Positions 43,772 through 51,877 of a stretch of 64,000 nucleotides of DNA are shown here, one piece after another (position 1 is the first letter of the stretch; every line of letters starts with the position of its first letter). Made by a program: the position numbers and the translations under genes. The notes under the pieces were generated by a model. That model worked only from the letters and a program-made list of their open reading frames with translations, was not told where the DNA came from and did no database searches. Location of the stretch: assembly GCF_014197535.1 (NCBI RefSeq), contig NZ_JACIFV010000022.1:1-64000 (forward strand), in the 5' to 3' direction. This stretch comes from Rhizobium aethiopicum. GTDB lineage: Bacteria > Pseudomonadota > Alphaproteobacteria > Rhizobiales > Rhizobiaceae.

Positions 43772-44665
43772 ATGAATGCCTGGACCTGGGGCTTGCTGGT
43801 CCTGCTCGGTCTGATCTGGGGCGGCTCCTTCTTCTTTGCCCGTATCGCCGTCCAGCACGTGCCGCCGCTGACCCTCGTCTTCCTCAGGCTGCTGCTCGCG
43901 GCACTCGCGCTGCATGTCTATATTGCCGGCCGTTTGGACATCTATTCTATCCTTCAGGCCCGCTGGCGCGAGTTCCTGGTCCTTGGCCTGATCAACAATG
44001 CGCTCCCGCACGCGCTGATCTTCTTCGGCCAGACCCGCATCGGCGCCGGCCTTGCGGCGATTTTGAACGCGACGACACCGATCTGGACGGTGATCATCGC
44101 CAATTACTTCACATCGGACGAGAAGCTGTCCTCGGCAAAAATCGCCGGCTGCCTCGTCGGCCTCGCCGGAACTGTCGTGCTGATCGGTCCCGGCATCTCG
44201 ACAGAAAGCGAAGCGCCGCTCTGGCCGTTGCTCCTTCCCGTGCTTGCCGCCGTCTCTTATGGTTTTGCCGCCACCTACGGCAAACGCTTCAGGGATGTTC
44301 CCGCTCCTGTCACATCGGCGGGCCAACTGACCGCCTCCTCGCTGATCGCACTGCCACTGTCGCTGGTAGCAGATCGCCCCTGGACTCTTGCCGTACCGCC
44401 GGTCGATGCGATCCTCGCCGTTCTGGCGCTGGCGCTGCTGTCGACCGCCTTCGCCTATATCCTGTACTTCAGGATCATGGCCGCCGCAGGCGCCACCAAT
44501 GCCTCTCTCGTCACCCTTTTGGTACCGCCGAGCGCCATCCTTCTCGGCGTACTCTTCCTCGGCGAAACGCTCAGTCTTGCCGAATTCGCCGGCATGGCCC
44601 TCATCGGTTTCGGGCTAGTCATCCTCGACGGCCGCGCCTATCGCCGGCTGGCGAGAACAGCCTGA
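43772..44665 (+). CDS. EamA-family (DMT superfamily) transporter
   Basis: This 297-aa protein has ten predicted membrane segments in two EamA repeats. The first starts MNAWTWGLLVLLGLIWGGSF-FFARIAV, and the second follows PLLLPVLAAVSYGFAATYGKR. Members are metabolite exporters; the substrate is not predictable. A GTG four codons upstream is another possible start. The 264 bp after it hold CtrA-like motifs and the promoter of a microprotein gene. Confidence 0.88.
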   Translation: MNAWTWGLLVLLGLIWGGSFFFARIAVQHVPPLTLVFLRLLLAALALHVYIAGRLDIYSILQARWREFLVLGLINNALPHALIFFGQTRIGAGLAAILNATTPIWTVIIANYFTSDEKLSSAKIAGCLVGLAGTVVLIGPGISTESEAPLWPLLLPVLAAVSYGFAATYGKRFRDVPAPVTSAGQLTASSLIALPLSLVADRPWTLAVPPVDAILAVLALALLSTAFAYILYFRIMAAAGATNASLVTLLVPPSAILLGVLFLGETLSLAEFAGMALIGFGLVILDGRAYRRLARTA

Positions 44666-44750
44666 AATCCGGTTGCAGTTTCCTTTTGTTTTCAACCGCT
44701 TGCGGCGCCGCCATGTTTTGGGCGCATAGGTAAACTGGCGATCGCTCGAT

Positions 44751-44765
44751 TTAACGGCATGTTAA
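44751..44765 (+). promoter_or_regulatory. Perfect CtrA-type motif TTAA-N7-TTAA
   Basis: TTAACGGCATGTTAA matches the full CtrA consensus of Caulobacter and rhizobia. It lies 165 nt before the microprotein start. A second near-match TTAA-N7-TTAT follows at 44782-44796. Confidence 0.5.
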
Positions 44766-44781
44766 ATTCTGTGAACAAAAA

Positions 44782-44796
44782 TTAATCAGAAATTAT
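44782..44796 (+). promoter_or_regulatory. Second CtrA-like motif TTAA-N7-TTAT
   Basis: TTAATCAGAAATTAT lies 16 nt after the first perfect motif, giving a tandem arrangement. The region is AT-rich, so chance occurrence is possible. Confidence 0.35.
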
Positions 44797-44929
44797 TACG
44801 TTACTTCAATGGCTTATCAAATCTGATTTCGATTTATCCACCGACCACTTCGGCAGCGCAGCATAAAATCCGCTTTTCAACCGACATATTTCAGACATAA
44901 TATCCGCGGGTTAACGCGAGGAGACAGAC

Positions 44930-45007
44930 ATGGGACTCACGCAATCCTTGAATGTTCTGTTGGTCAGTGCAGCGTTTGCTTTCGTCCTGTCCATGCTCTT
45001 TATTTGA
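44930..45007 (+). CDS. Hydrophobic 25-aa microprotein (putative)
   Basis: A 25-codon frame has a good ribosome-binding site (GCGAGGAG, 8 nt before ATG) and its own downstream terminator. It starts MGLTQSLNVLLVS and continues with a hydrophobic stretch (AAFAFVLSMLFI) to the stop, so residues 7-25 form one membrane helix. It is too short for standard gene finders. The translation signals, terminator and CtrA-like motifs upstream argue that it is real. I recognise no named family; a small membrane subunit or regulator is a guess. Confidence 0.6.
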   Translation: MGLTQSLNVLLVSAAFAFVLSMLFI

Positions 45008-45062
45008 GCTGACGGGCTGGTAATGCTGATAGTGCCTAAACTCCCCTGATCAATCCGCCAAC

Positions 45063-45098
45063 GAAAAAGCGCATGTCCCGCCCGACATGCGCTTTTTC
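45063..45098. terminator. Strong bidirectional terminator
   Basis: A perfect 15-bp stem GAAAAAGCGCATGTC / GACATGCGCTTTTTC with a 6-nt loop has A and T runs on both sides. It serves the microprotein gene on the plus strand and metF on the minus strand. Confidence 0.9.
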
Positions 45099-45119
45099 AC
45101 TTTTGAACGTCTGAAAGGA

Positions 45120-46022
45120 TCAAGCGGCGGCGCCCGCGCTCTTTGCCGACCGGCGGGAGAAGCCGAGATTGTCGAGCACCGCGGAAACCAATGGCGCGCG
45201 GTTCATCGTATAGAGATGGAAATCACCGATGCCGCGCCGGACGAGATCCTCGATCTGCTCGGCAGCAACTTCGGCCGCAACCTTCGCCCGATCCTCGGGC
45301 TTGTCGTCAAATCCCGCGAAGCGCTGATCGAGGAAGGCCGGGATAACCGCGCCGCAGGCGCCGGCGAACCGCTTCAGCTGCGTCAGGTTCTGGATCGGCA
45401 TGATACCGGGCACGATCGGGATCGAGATGCCGGCGGCGCGCACCTGCTCCAGGTAACGCTCGAAATTGTCGTTGTCGAAGAAGAACTGCGTCAACGCCCT
45501 GTCGGCGCCGTTATCGGCCTTGCGCTTCAGCATGTCGATATCGGCGGCCGTATCACGGCTTTCCGGGTGCTTTTCCGGATAGGCGGAGACCGAAATCTCG
45601 AAATCACCGACCGACTTGAGGCCGGCCACCAGTTCCGCGGCATTGGCGTAGCCGCCGGGATGCGGCTGATAGGGCGCGCCGACGCCGCCAGGCGCATCAC
45701 CGCGCAACGCCACGAAATGCTTTACGCCGACCTTACGAAACGTATCGATCATTTGATGCGTTTCCTCCTTCGTCGCACCGACGCAGGTCAGGTGCGAGGC
45801 GGTGGCAAGCGGCGTCTGCGCCAGGAAGCGCGTCACAGCGGACAGCGTCGGCGCCTTGGTGGTGCCGCCGGCGCCATAGGTCACCGACACGAAATCCGGA
45901 TCCCAGTCCTGCAGCTTAGCGACGGTATCCCAGAGCTGCCCTTCCATTTCTTCCGATTTCGGCGGAAAGAATTCGAAGGAGATCCCGAAGTTGCGCCCGC
46001 GTCCTTCGTTTTTCAAAGCCAT
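45120..46022 (-). CDS. metF: Methylenetetrahydrofolate reductase MetF
   Basis: This 300-aa FAD enzyme reduces 5,10-methylene-THF to 5-methyl-THF, the methyl donor for methionine synthesis. SFEFFPPKSEEME at the N terminus includes the conserved catalytic glutamate. VTYGAGGTTKAPTL, HFVALRGDAPGG and QFFFDNDNFERYL are family signatures. The start MALKNEGRG lies 1 nt after the stop of the upstream regulator gene, so the two form one operon. Confidence 0.96.
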   Translation of the reverse strand: MALKNEGRGRNFGISFEFFPPKSEEMEGQLWDTVAKLQDWDPDFVSVTYGAGGTTKAPTLSAVTRFLAQTPLATASHLTCVGATKEETHQMIDTFRKVGVKHFVALRGDAPGGVGAPYQPHPGGYANAAELVAGLKSVGDFEISVSAYPEKHPESRDTAADIDMLKRKADNGADRALTQFFFDNDNFERYLEQVRAAGISIPIVPGIMPIQNLTQLKRFAGACGAVIPAFLDQRFAGFDDKPEDRAKVAAEVAAEQIEDLVRRGIGDFHLYTMNRAPLVSAVLDNLGFSRRSAKSAGAAA

Positions 46023-46023
46023 G

Positions 46024-47052
46024 TCATACTCTCCCGGCAAATGTAGGTTCGGCGCCTTCGCTCGTCTGCGAAGCCATGAGGCGCCTCGGATCGCGCGCGA
46101 GCCAGACGGTGACCGTCAACCCCTGCCCGCCCTGCTGACCCGGATGAAGATCGACGACCTGCTCGACATCGAGCCCGGCCTTGCGCAGCCAGTCGGACAT
46201 CGCCTGGTGCGAAAAGCCGAGACGGACATGGGCATGTTCGTCACGAAGATATTCGAGCGTGTGCGGCGCGAGGTCGATGACCACGAGCCGCCCGCCCGGC
46301 CGCAGCATGCGCGCGGCTTCCGCGATCGCAATCTCCGGCTGATCGAAGAAATGCAGCACCTGATGGATCGTCACCAGGTCGAAATCCTGCCCCTCGAACG
46401 GAAGGTTCAGGATATCGGCGTGGCGCACCGTCGCCTTGGTGATGCGGGACTTGTCGAGATTGGCGCGCGCCACGCTCAGCATGTCGCGGCTGGCGTCGAC
46501 ACCGATAGCGCGGCGATAGAGCCCCGACAGGAGTTCGAGGATGCGGCCGGTGCCGGTGCCGAGATCGAGCAGCGAATCGATCGGCTGGTTGCCGAGCAGG
46601 CGAATGACGGCGGCGTCGACCTCCTCATCGGCCGCGTGCAGGCGGCGAAGCTCGTCCCACTCCGCGGCGTTGCGGCTGAAATAGGCCTGCGCCCGCTCGG
46701 CCCGCTGGCGCTTGACCTGCGAAAGCCGCTCGCCGTCGCGAAGGATGGTCGGATCATTCTCGGAGACGTGTTTCAGCAACGCCCGCACCAGCATGGCCGC
46801 CTTGCCGTCCTGCTTGAGGCGGAAATAGGCCCAGGCGCCTTCCTGATAGCGTTCGATCAGTTCGGCCTCGCCGAGCAGCTTCAGGTGGCGGGAGATACGC
46901 GGCTGCGATTGGCCGAGGATTTCGGTAAGATCGGTGACCGTCAGGTCGCCGCCGTCGAGAAGGGCCAGAAGACGCAGACGCGTGGGTTCGCCGGCCGCCT
47001 TCAAGACGTCCACCAACCCATCCAGTCCCAGCTTCAAAGGTTCGTTCATCAT
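46024..47052 (-). CDS. ArsR-family regulator fused to SAM-dependent methyltransferase domain (SahR-like)
   Basis: This 342-aa protein has an ArsR winged helix (about residues 5-90; AAGEPTRLRLLALLDGGDLTV, LGQSQPRISRHLKLLGEAEL) followed by a class I methyltransferase domain. Its SAM-site motif is SLLDLGTGTGRILELL and it also has VTIHQVLHFFDQPEIAIAEA. This fused architecture next to metF is typical of SahR/SamR-type regulators that sense S-adenosylhomocysteine or SAM and control the methionine cycle. A perfect palindrome 16-31 nt upstream of ATG is its likely operator. An earlier TTG would overlap the operator and is less likely. Confidence 0.85.
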   Translation of the reverse strand: MMNEPLKLGLDGLVDVLKAAGEPTRLRLLALLDGGDLTVTDLTEILGQSQPRISRHLKLLGEAELIERYQEGAWAYFRLKQDGKAAMLVRALLKHVSENDPTILRDGERLSQVKRQRAERAQAYFSRNAAEWDELRRLHAADEEVDAAVIRLLGNQPIDSLLDLGTGTGRILELLSGLYRRAIGVDASRDMLSVARANLDKSRITKATVRHADILNLPFEGQDFDLVTIHQVLHFFDQPEIAIAEAARMLRPGGRLVVIDLAPHTLEYLRDEHAHVRLGFSHQAMSDWLRKAGLDVEQVVDLHPGQQGGQGLTVTVWLARDPRRLMASQTSEGAEPTFAGRV

Positions 47053-47067
47053 CAGCCCAATCAAGAT

Positions 47068-47083
47068 ATAAAGATATCTTTAT
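47068..47083. promoter_or_regulatory. 16-bp perfect palindrome, likely operator of the ArsR/SAM regulator
   Basis: ATAAAGATATCTTTAT is perfectly symmetric and lies in the short leader of the regulator-metF operon. Its size and AT-rich symmetry suit an ArsR-family dimer. Confidence 0.75.
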
Positions 47084-47161
47084 GTGATTTGAAAACCGGT
47101 GGCAAGCGGCAATTCGCACTGTTCGCGAAATTGCCTGCGCAAATTGCGACAGGCCGAGATG

Positions 47162-47189
47162 AAAAAAGCCCCGGTCGAACCGGGGCTTT
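47162..47189 (-). terminator. Intrinsic terminator after ettA
   Basis: An 11-bp stem AAAGCCCCGGT / ACCGGGGCTTT with a 3-nt loop is followed by six T residues on the minus strand, 23 nt after the ettA stop. Confidence 0.9.
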
Positions 47190-47211
47190 CGCAAGTAGAA
47201 ACGAAGCAGGA

Positions 47212-48861
47212 TCAGCGTGTCAGGCGCTTATGCGCCTGGCTGCCCGGGTTGAGCGCATCCGGGCCGAGGCGGCGGATCTTGTCCTGCTCGTAATCCTCGA
47301 AATTGCCTTCGAACCATTCGACATGGCCCTCGCCTTCGAAAGCCAGGATATGCGTGGCCAGACGGTCGAGGAACATGCGGTCGTGGCTGATGATGATGGC
47401 GCAGCCAGCGAAATTCTCGAGCGCGTTTTCGAGAGCGCCGAGCGTTTCGGTATCGAGGTCGTTGGTCGGTTCGTCGAGCAGCAGAACGTTGCCGCCGGCC
47501 TTCAGCATCTTGGCGAGGTGCACACGGTTGCGCTGACCGCCCGAGAGATTGCCGACCTTCTGCTGCTGGTCGCCGCCCTTGAAGTTGAAGGCGCCGCAAT
47601 AGGCACGCGAGTTCATGTCGAACTTGCCGAGCTTGATGATTTCGGCGCCGCCGGAGATTTCCTCCCAGACCGTCTTGTCGGCGGCTAGCGCGTCGCGGCT
47701 CTGGTCGACATAACCGAGATGCACGGTCTCGCCGATGCGGATCGAGCCGCTATCCGGCTTTTCCTGGCCGGTGATCATCTTGAACAGGGTCGTCTTGCCG
47801 GCGCCGTTCGGGCCGATGATGCCGACGATGCCGCCCGGCGGCAGCTTGATCGACAGATCGTCGATCAGCGTGCGACCCTCGAAGCCCTTGGTGATGCCTT
47901 CCAACTCGATGACCACCTGGCCGAGCCGTTCGCTCACCGGGATGATAATCTGCGCGTCGCCGGGACGCTGCTTCTCGGCCGCCTCCACCAATTGCTCGTA
48001 GGATTTGATACGCGCTTTCGACTTGGCCTGGCGAGCCTTCGGGCTGGAAGCAATCCATTCCTGCTCGCGGCTGATCGCCTTTTGGCGTGATGCCTCTTCG
48101 CGGTTTTCCTGCAGCATGCGCTTGGCCTTGGCCTGCAGATAGGCGGAGTAGTTGCCTTCGTAAGGGATGCCGCGGCCGCGATCGAGTTCAAGGATCCAGC
48201 CGGTGACGTTGTCCAGGAAGTAGCGGTCGTGGGTAATCATCATCACGGCGCCGGGATAGTCGCGCAGGTGCTTTTCGAGCCAGGCGATGGTTTCGGCGTC
48301 GAGATGGTTGGTCGGTTCGTCGAGCAGCAGCAGATCGGGCTGCGAGAGCAGCAGGCGGCAGAGCGCGATGCGACGACGCTCTCCACCGGAAAGGCTGGTG
48401 ACTTCGGCATCGCGCGGCGGGCAACGCAGGGCTTCCATCGCCATCTCGACCTGGCTTTCCAGATCCCAGAGGTTCTGGCTGTCGATGATGTCTTGGAGCT
48501 TCGCTCCCTCTTCCGCGGTCTCGTCCGAATAGTTCATCATCAACTCGTTGTAACGATCGACGATAGCCGTCTTCGCGGCAACACCTTCCATGACGTTCTC
48601 GAAAACCGTCTTGGTCGGGTCGAGTTTCGGCTCCTGCTCGAGATAGCCGACCGTGGCACCCTCTGCGAGCCAGGCTTCGCCGGTATACTCCTTGTCCTGG
48701 CCGGCGATAATGCGCAGCACAGTGGATTTACCGGCGCCGTTTGGCCCGAGGATGCCGATCTTGGCATCCGGGTAGAAGGAAAGGTGAATGTTCTCCAGGA
48801 TCTTCTTGTTGCCATAAGCCTTGTTGAGGCCGGACATATGATAGATGAATTGACGTGCCAT
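47212..48861 (-). CDS. ettA: Energy-dependent translational throttle protein EttA (ABC-F)
   Basis: This 549-aa cytosolic protein has two ABC ATPase domains and no membrane domain. The Walker A motifs are GPNGAGKST and GPNGAGKTT. The signatures LSGGERRRIALCRLL and LSGGQRNRVHLAKML are each followed by DEPTNHLD or DEPTNDLD. The linker between domains has the Lys/Arg-rich helix of ABC-F factors. EttA binds the ribosomal E site and gates the first elongation step according to ATP/ADP. The length matches the EttA subgroup (about 550 aa). Confidence 0.95.
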   Translation of the reverse strand: MARQFIYHMSGLNKAYGNKKILENIHLSFYPDAKIGILGPNGAGKSTVLRIIAGQDKEYTGEAWLAEGATVGYLEQEPKLDPTKTVFENVMEGVAAKTAIVDRYNELMMNYSDETAEEGAKLQDIIDSQNLWDLESQVEMAMEALRCPPRDAEVTSLSGGERRRIALCRLLLSQPDLLLLDEPTNHLDAETIAWLEKHLRDYPGAVMMITHDRYFLDNVTGWILELDRGRGIPYEGNYSAYLQAKAKRMLQENREEASRQKAISREQEWIASSPKARQAKSKARIKSYEQLVEAAEKQRPGDAQIIIPVSERLGQVVIELEGITKGFEGRTLIDDLSIKLPPGGIVGIIGPNGAGKTTLFKMITGQEKPDSGSIRIGETVHLGYVDQSRDALAADKTVWEEISGGAEIIKLGKFDMNSRAYCGAFNFKGGDQQQKVGNLSGGQRNRVHLAKMLKAGGNVLLLDEPTNDLDTETLGALENALENFAGCAIIISHDRMFLDRLATHILAFEGEGHVEWFEGNFEDYEQDKIRRLGPDALNPGSQAHKRLTR

Positions 48862-48958
48862 GCTGCGCTGCTCCGGGCGGGAAACTTCATTTCGTGCCGC
48901 TATGTAGGCGAAACAGCGCCTGTGAGCAACGCCGAAACCCGTTTACGCCGGATTCCGG

Positions 48959-49699
48959 TCAGAAGCCCGCCGCATCGACAACGCCCTCGTCACAGCCGAA
49001 CGAGGTTTTTCCCGCTCCCTGGATCAGATCGGCAAGGCCCGCGCTTTTTGCCGATGCCGTTCCCGCATCCGCAGACAGGCCGATCGTCAACTCGCTGATC
49101 ACCCTGGCATTGCCGGCTCGCCGGCAGCTCATCTTGACGCGCTCGCCCGCACCCGGCCCGAAGCTCTTGTCGAAAGCAGCCTTGACCGCCTCGGCCTTGA
49201 CCGTCTTGCCGATATTGGCGGCAAAGAGATCGCGCACGGCCGATGCGTTGAGCGCCTCCACCAGATGGACGCCGACGCCGAAATATTCCTCCACGCTCAT
49301 TTTCGTGCAGGTGCCATGCTTTATCCATTCGTGCCGTTCGAGGCCGGACTGCGTGCCGGGCATCGCCTTTGCAAGCGACGCCTGCGTCTCGGCCGAAAGC
49401 GCGACATCAGGCAATGTATCCCATTTGCCGTCCTTGTCGGCAGCCTTCTGGTCGTCGCTGACGCCGCAATAATCCTGCCGCATCGGCCACAGGCCGTGCA
49501 GCGAGAAATTCGTCGCGTCATGGCGCTCGCCGGTCTGGCTGGCGCATTCGGGCTTCTTCTGGTTCGTCTGGCAGAAAGCGGGCTGCCAGCTCGCAGCAAG
49601 AATGAAACGGGTACGGCCCTCGGCCTCCTGCGCCACGGCAGCGCCGGCAAGGATCATCGACACGGCGAACGTAAAGGTACGCAACTGCATGCTGCTCAT
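48959..49699 (-). CDS. Secreted ribonuclease T2
   Basis: This 246-aa exported protein has a signal peptide (LRTFTFAVSMILAGAAVAQ). Both T2 active-site segments are intact: CAS1 FSLHGLWP with His68, and CAS2 HEWIKHGTC with His123, Glu124, Lys127 and His128. Several cysteines could form disulfides. It should cut single-stranded RNA in the periplasm or outside the cell, giving 3'-phosphates through a cyclic intermediate. The family is patchily present in bacteria (E. coli RNase I). The start MSSMQLRTF is preceded by GGGGGTTG; earlier codons would extend past the signal peptide. Confidence 0.93.
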   Translation of the reverse strand: MSSMQLRTFTFAVSMILAGAAVAQEAEGRTRFILAASWQPAFCQTNQKKPECASQTGERHDATNFSLHGLWPMRQDYCGVSDDQKAADKDGKWDTLPDVALSAETQASLAKAMPGTQSGLERHEWIKHGTCTKMSVEEYFGVGVHLVEALNASAVRDLFAANIGKTVKAEAVKAAFDKSFGPGAGERVKMSCRRAGNARVISELTIGLSADAGTASAKSAGLADLIQGAGKTSFGCDEGVVDAAGF

Positions 49700-49882
49700 T
49701 TCAACCCCCAAAGAAGAACAATGCAGGAACAGATAAGCACAAAGAGTAAACGGCAGCAACCCTGAATCGCAACTATCCTGGAATTTGTTATCGACTGAGC
49801 CTCGCCGGAAACAGTCGGCCGTTCCGGGGAGCTCACTGTTCTTGAGTCACGCACGGACGCTGTCGCACTTATGGTTGCAGAA

Positions 49883-49926
49883 TATTCGTTTAAATCGATT
49901 CCGCTTTAAGGAATTATGCAGTAGCG
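49883..49926. repeat. Possible dispersed rhizobial palindromic motif
   Basis: The AT-rich stretch contains ATTCC-N7-GGAAT flanked by TTTAAATCG and TTAAGG, ending in TATGCAGTAG. Similar sequences are familiar from other Rhizobium intergenic regions, but I could not verify copy number. It is the likely promoter region of the following hydrolase gene. Confidence 0.3.
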
Positions 49927-49956
49927 ATCTGCTCTGCTGCGGCAGGGAGGATCCGG

Positions 49957-50886
49957 ATGTTTTCTGATACGCAAAGACTCGCCATAGGGGAAGCGTCTCT
50001 GGCCTATCACCATGCCGAGGCTACCCACCCGGCACGCGGCATCCTATTGGTCTCGCACGGCCTGGCGGAGCACTCGAAGCGATATGGCCGCTTTGCCGAG
50101 GCGATGGCGGCGCGCGGCTATCACGTCTATGCCCATGATCACCGCGGCCATGGCGAGACGACCGCGCCCGACGCGCCGATCGGCCGCTTCGCCGGCCGCA
50201 ATGGCGTCGACCGGGTGATCGGCGACGTCATCGCCATGCGCGCCCATGCGGCCTCGCGCCATCCCGGCCTCAAGGTGATCCTCTTCGGCCACTCGATGGG
50301 CGGCCTCGTGGCGCTCAATGCCGCCGTCACCGCTCCAGCCGACTTCGACGCCGTCGCCGTGTGGAATTCGAATTTCGCCGTCGGCCTTGCCGGCCGAGCC
50401 GCCCAGGCGATCCTGCTTGCCGAGCGGATGCTGAAGGGCTCCGACGTGCCGAGCGGCCTCTTGCCGAAGCTCACCTTCGCAGCTTGGGGAAAATCGATCC
50501 CGGACCGCCGCACCGAGCTTGACTGGCTGTCGCGCCATGCCGATGAAGTCGACAAATATATCGTCGATCCGCTCTGCGGCTTCGATGCTTCGGTCTCCCT
50601 CTGGCTCGATCTCTTCGAACTGACGTTTCGCGCACCGCAGAAGCTCCATCTCGACCGCCTGCCGCGCGACATGCCGATCCATCTGGTCGGCGGCGGCGAG
50701 GATCCGGCGACGGAGCGTGGAAAAGCCGTGCTCTGGCTGTCAAACCATTTGAAAGCCCAAGGCTTCTCTCGTATCAGCGCTCAGATATATCAGGATATGC
50801 GACACGAAACGCTGAACGAGATCGGCGCCGACGCGGCGACCGCCGCCTTCGCGCACTGGTGCGACGAGGCACTCGCAAGATCCTGA
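49957..50886 (+). CDS. Alpha/beta hydrolase (lysophospholipase / monoglyceride lipase-like)
   Basis: This 309-aa cytosolic hydrolase has the oxyanion segment SHGLAEHSKRYGRFAEAM, DHRGHGE, the nucleophile elbow GHSMGG (Ser113) and a C-terminal histidine in DMRHETLNE. The Hydrolase_4 type suggests a lipid ester such as a monoglyceride or lysophospholipid. The start follows GGGAGGATCCGG. An EamA transporter gene begins 17 nt later, so an operon is likely. Confidence 0.88.
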   Translation: MFSDTQRLAIGEASLAYHHAEATHPARGILLVSHGLAEHSKRYGRFAEAMAARGYHVYAHDHRGHGETTAPDAPIGRFAGRNGVDRVIGDVIAMRAHAASRHPGLKVILFGHSMGGLVALNAAVTAPADFDAVAVWNSNFAVGLAGRAAQAILLAERMLKGSDVPSGLLPKLTFAAWGKSIPDRRTELDWLSRHADEVDKYIVDPLCGFDASVSLWLDLFELTFRAPQKLHLDRLPRDMPIHLVGGGEDPATERGKAVLWLSNHLKAQGFSRISAQIYQDMRHETLNEIGADAATAAFAHWCDEALARS

Positions 50887-50903
50887 GGCAGAGAGATTCC
50901 ATC

Positions 50904-51860
50904 ATGAGCAGCACTTCCGCCCGCCCCGCTTCGTCCGCCTCCGAGGTGACGACGGGGCTTGCGCTGATGTTTCTGTCGGTGATGGTCTCGCCGCTCATCG
51001 ATATCTTCGCCAAGCTTGCCGTCGTCACCGTCCCGTCCGCCGAGATCACCGCCGGCCGCTTCGTTGTGCAGGCACTCTGCATGCTGCCGATCGTGCTATG
51101 GCGGCGCAGCTTTGCCGATTTTTCTTGGCGCCAGAGCCTGTTCCACGCCATCCGCGGCTTCATCATCACCGTCTCGATGATCTCTTTCGTCACCACGTTG
51201 AAATACATGGCGGTCGCCGACGCGATCGCGATCTTCTTCATCGAGCCGATTATCGTGACCATCCTCGGCGGCATTTTCCTCAAGGAGACGATCGGCTGGC
51301 GGCGTTACACCGCCTGCGGCGTCGGCTTCTTCGGGGCGATGCTGATAATTCAGCCGAGTTTCGAAGAGGTCGGCTACATCGCGCTCCTGCCCGTCCTGAC
51401 GGCGCTCTGCGTCGCAACCTTCGTGTTGATGACCCGCGTCCTCTCACACAGCGAGGACCCTTGGTCGATGCAGTTTCAGATGGGCATCTGGGGCTTGCTC
51501 TTCTGCGCCCTCCTGCTTTTTGTCGGTGAAGGAAGCGGCTCCGATCTCTTCGATCCCGTCATGCCTGTAGGCAGCGCCTGGTTCTACGTCGCCGGCGTCG
51601 GGGCTATGGCCGCCATAGCCGGAATCCTCGGCGTCTATGCCTATCGGGCAGCACCGGCGTCGACGCTGGCACCGCTGCAATATCTCGAGATCGTCTCAGC
51701 TACGGTCTTCGCCTGGCTTGTTTTCGGCGATTTTCCGGATGCGATCAAATGGCTCGGCATCACGATCATCATGGCGTCGGGCTTCTACATCCTATGGCGC
51801 GAGCGCCGCTTTGCTTCAAAGCCCGTATCCGATACATCTGAGGTGACGCTGGCGCCGTAG
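50904..51860 (+). CDS. EamA-family (DMT superfamily) transporter
   Basis: This 318-aa membrane protein has ten hydrophobic segments in two EamA repeats. VTTGLALMFLSVMVSPLIDI begins the first, with MISFVTTLKYMAVADAIAIF and FIEPIIVTILGGIFLKETIG inside it. It resembles the S-adenosylmethionine/RhaT-like exporters, but the substrate is open. The start MSSTSARPASS has GAGGCAGAGAG. It lies between the alpha/beta hydrolase and the CoA-transferase, each within 20 nt. Confidence 0.87.
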   Translation: MSSTSARPASSASEVTTGLALMFLSVMVSPLIDIFAKLAVVTVPSAEITAGRFVVQALCMLPIVLWRRSFADFSWRQSLFHAIRGFIITVSMISFVTTLKYMAVADAIAIFFIEPIIVTILGGIFLKETIGWRRYTACGVGFFGAMLIIQPSFEEVGYIALLPVLTALCVATFVLMTRVLSHSEDPWSMQFQMGIWGLLFCALLLFVGEGSGSDLFDPVMPVGSAWFYVAGVGAMAAIAGILGVYAYRAAPASTLAPLQYLEIVSATVFAWLVFGDFPDAIKWLGITIIMASGFYILWRERRFASKPVSDTSEVTLAP

Positions 51861-51877
51861 ACACCGACGGGAGGAAC

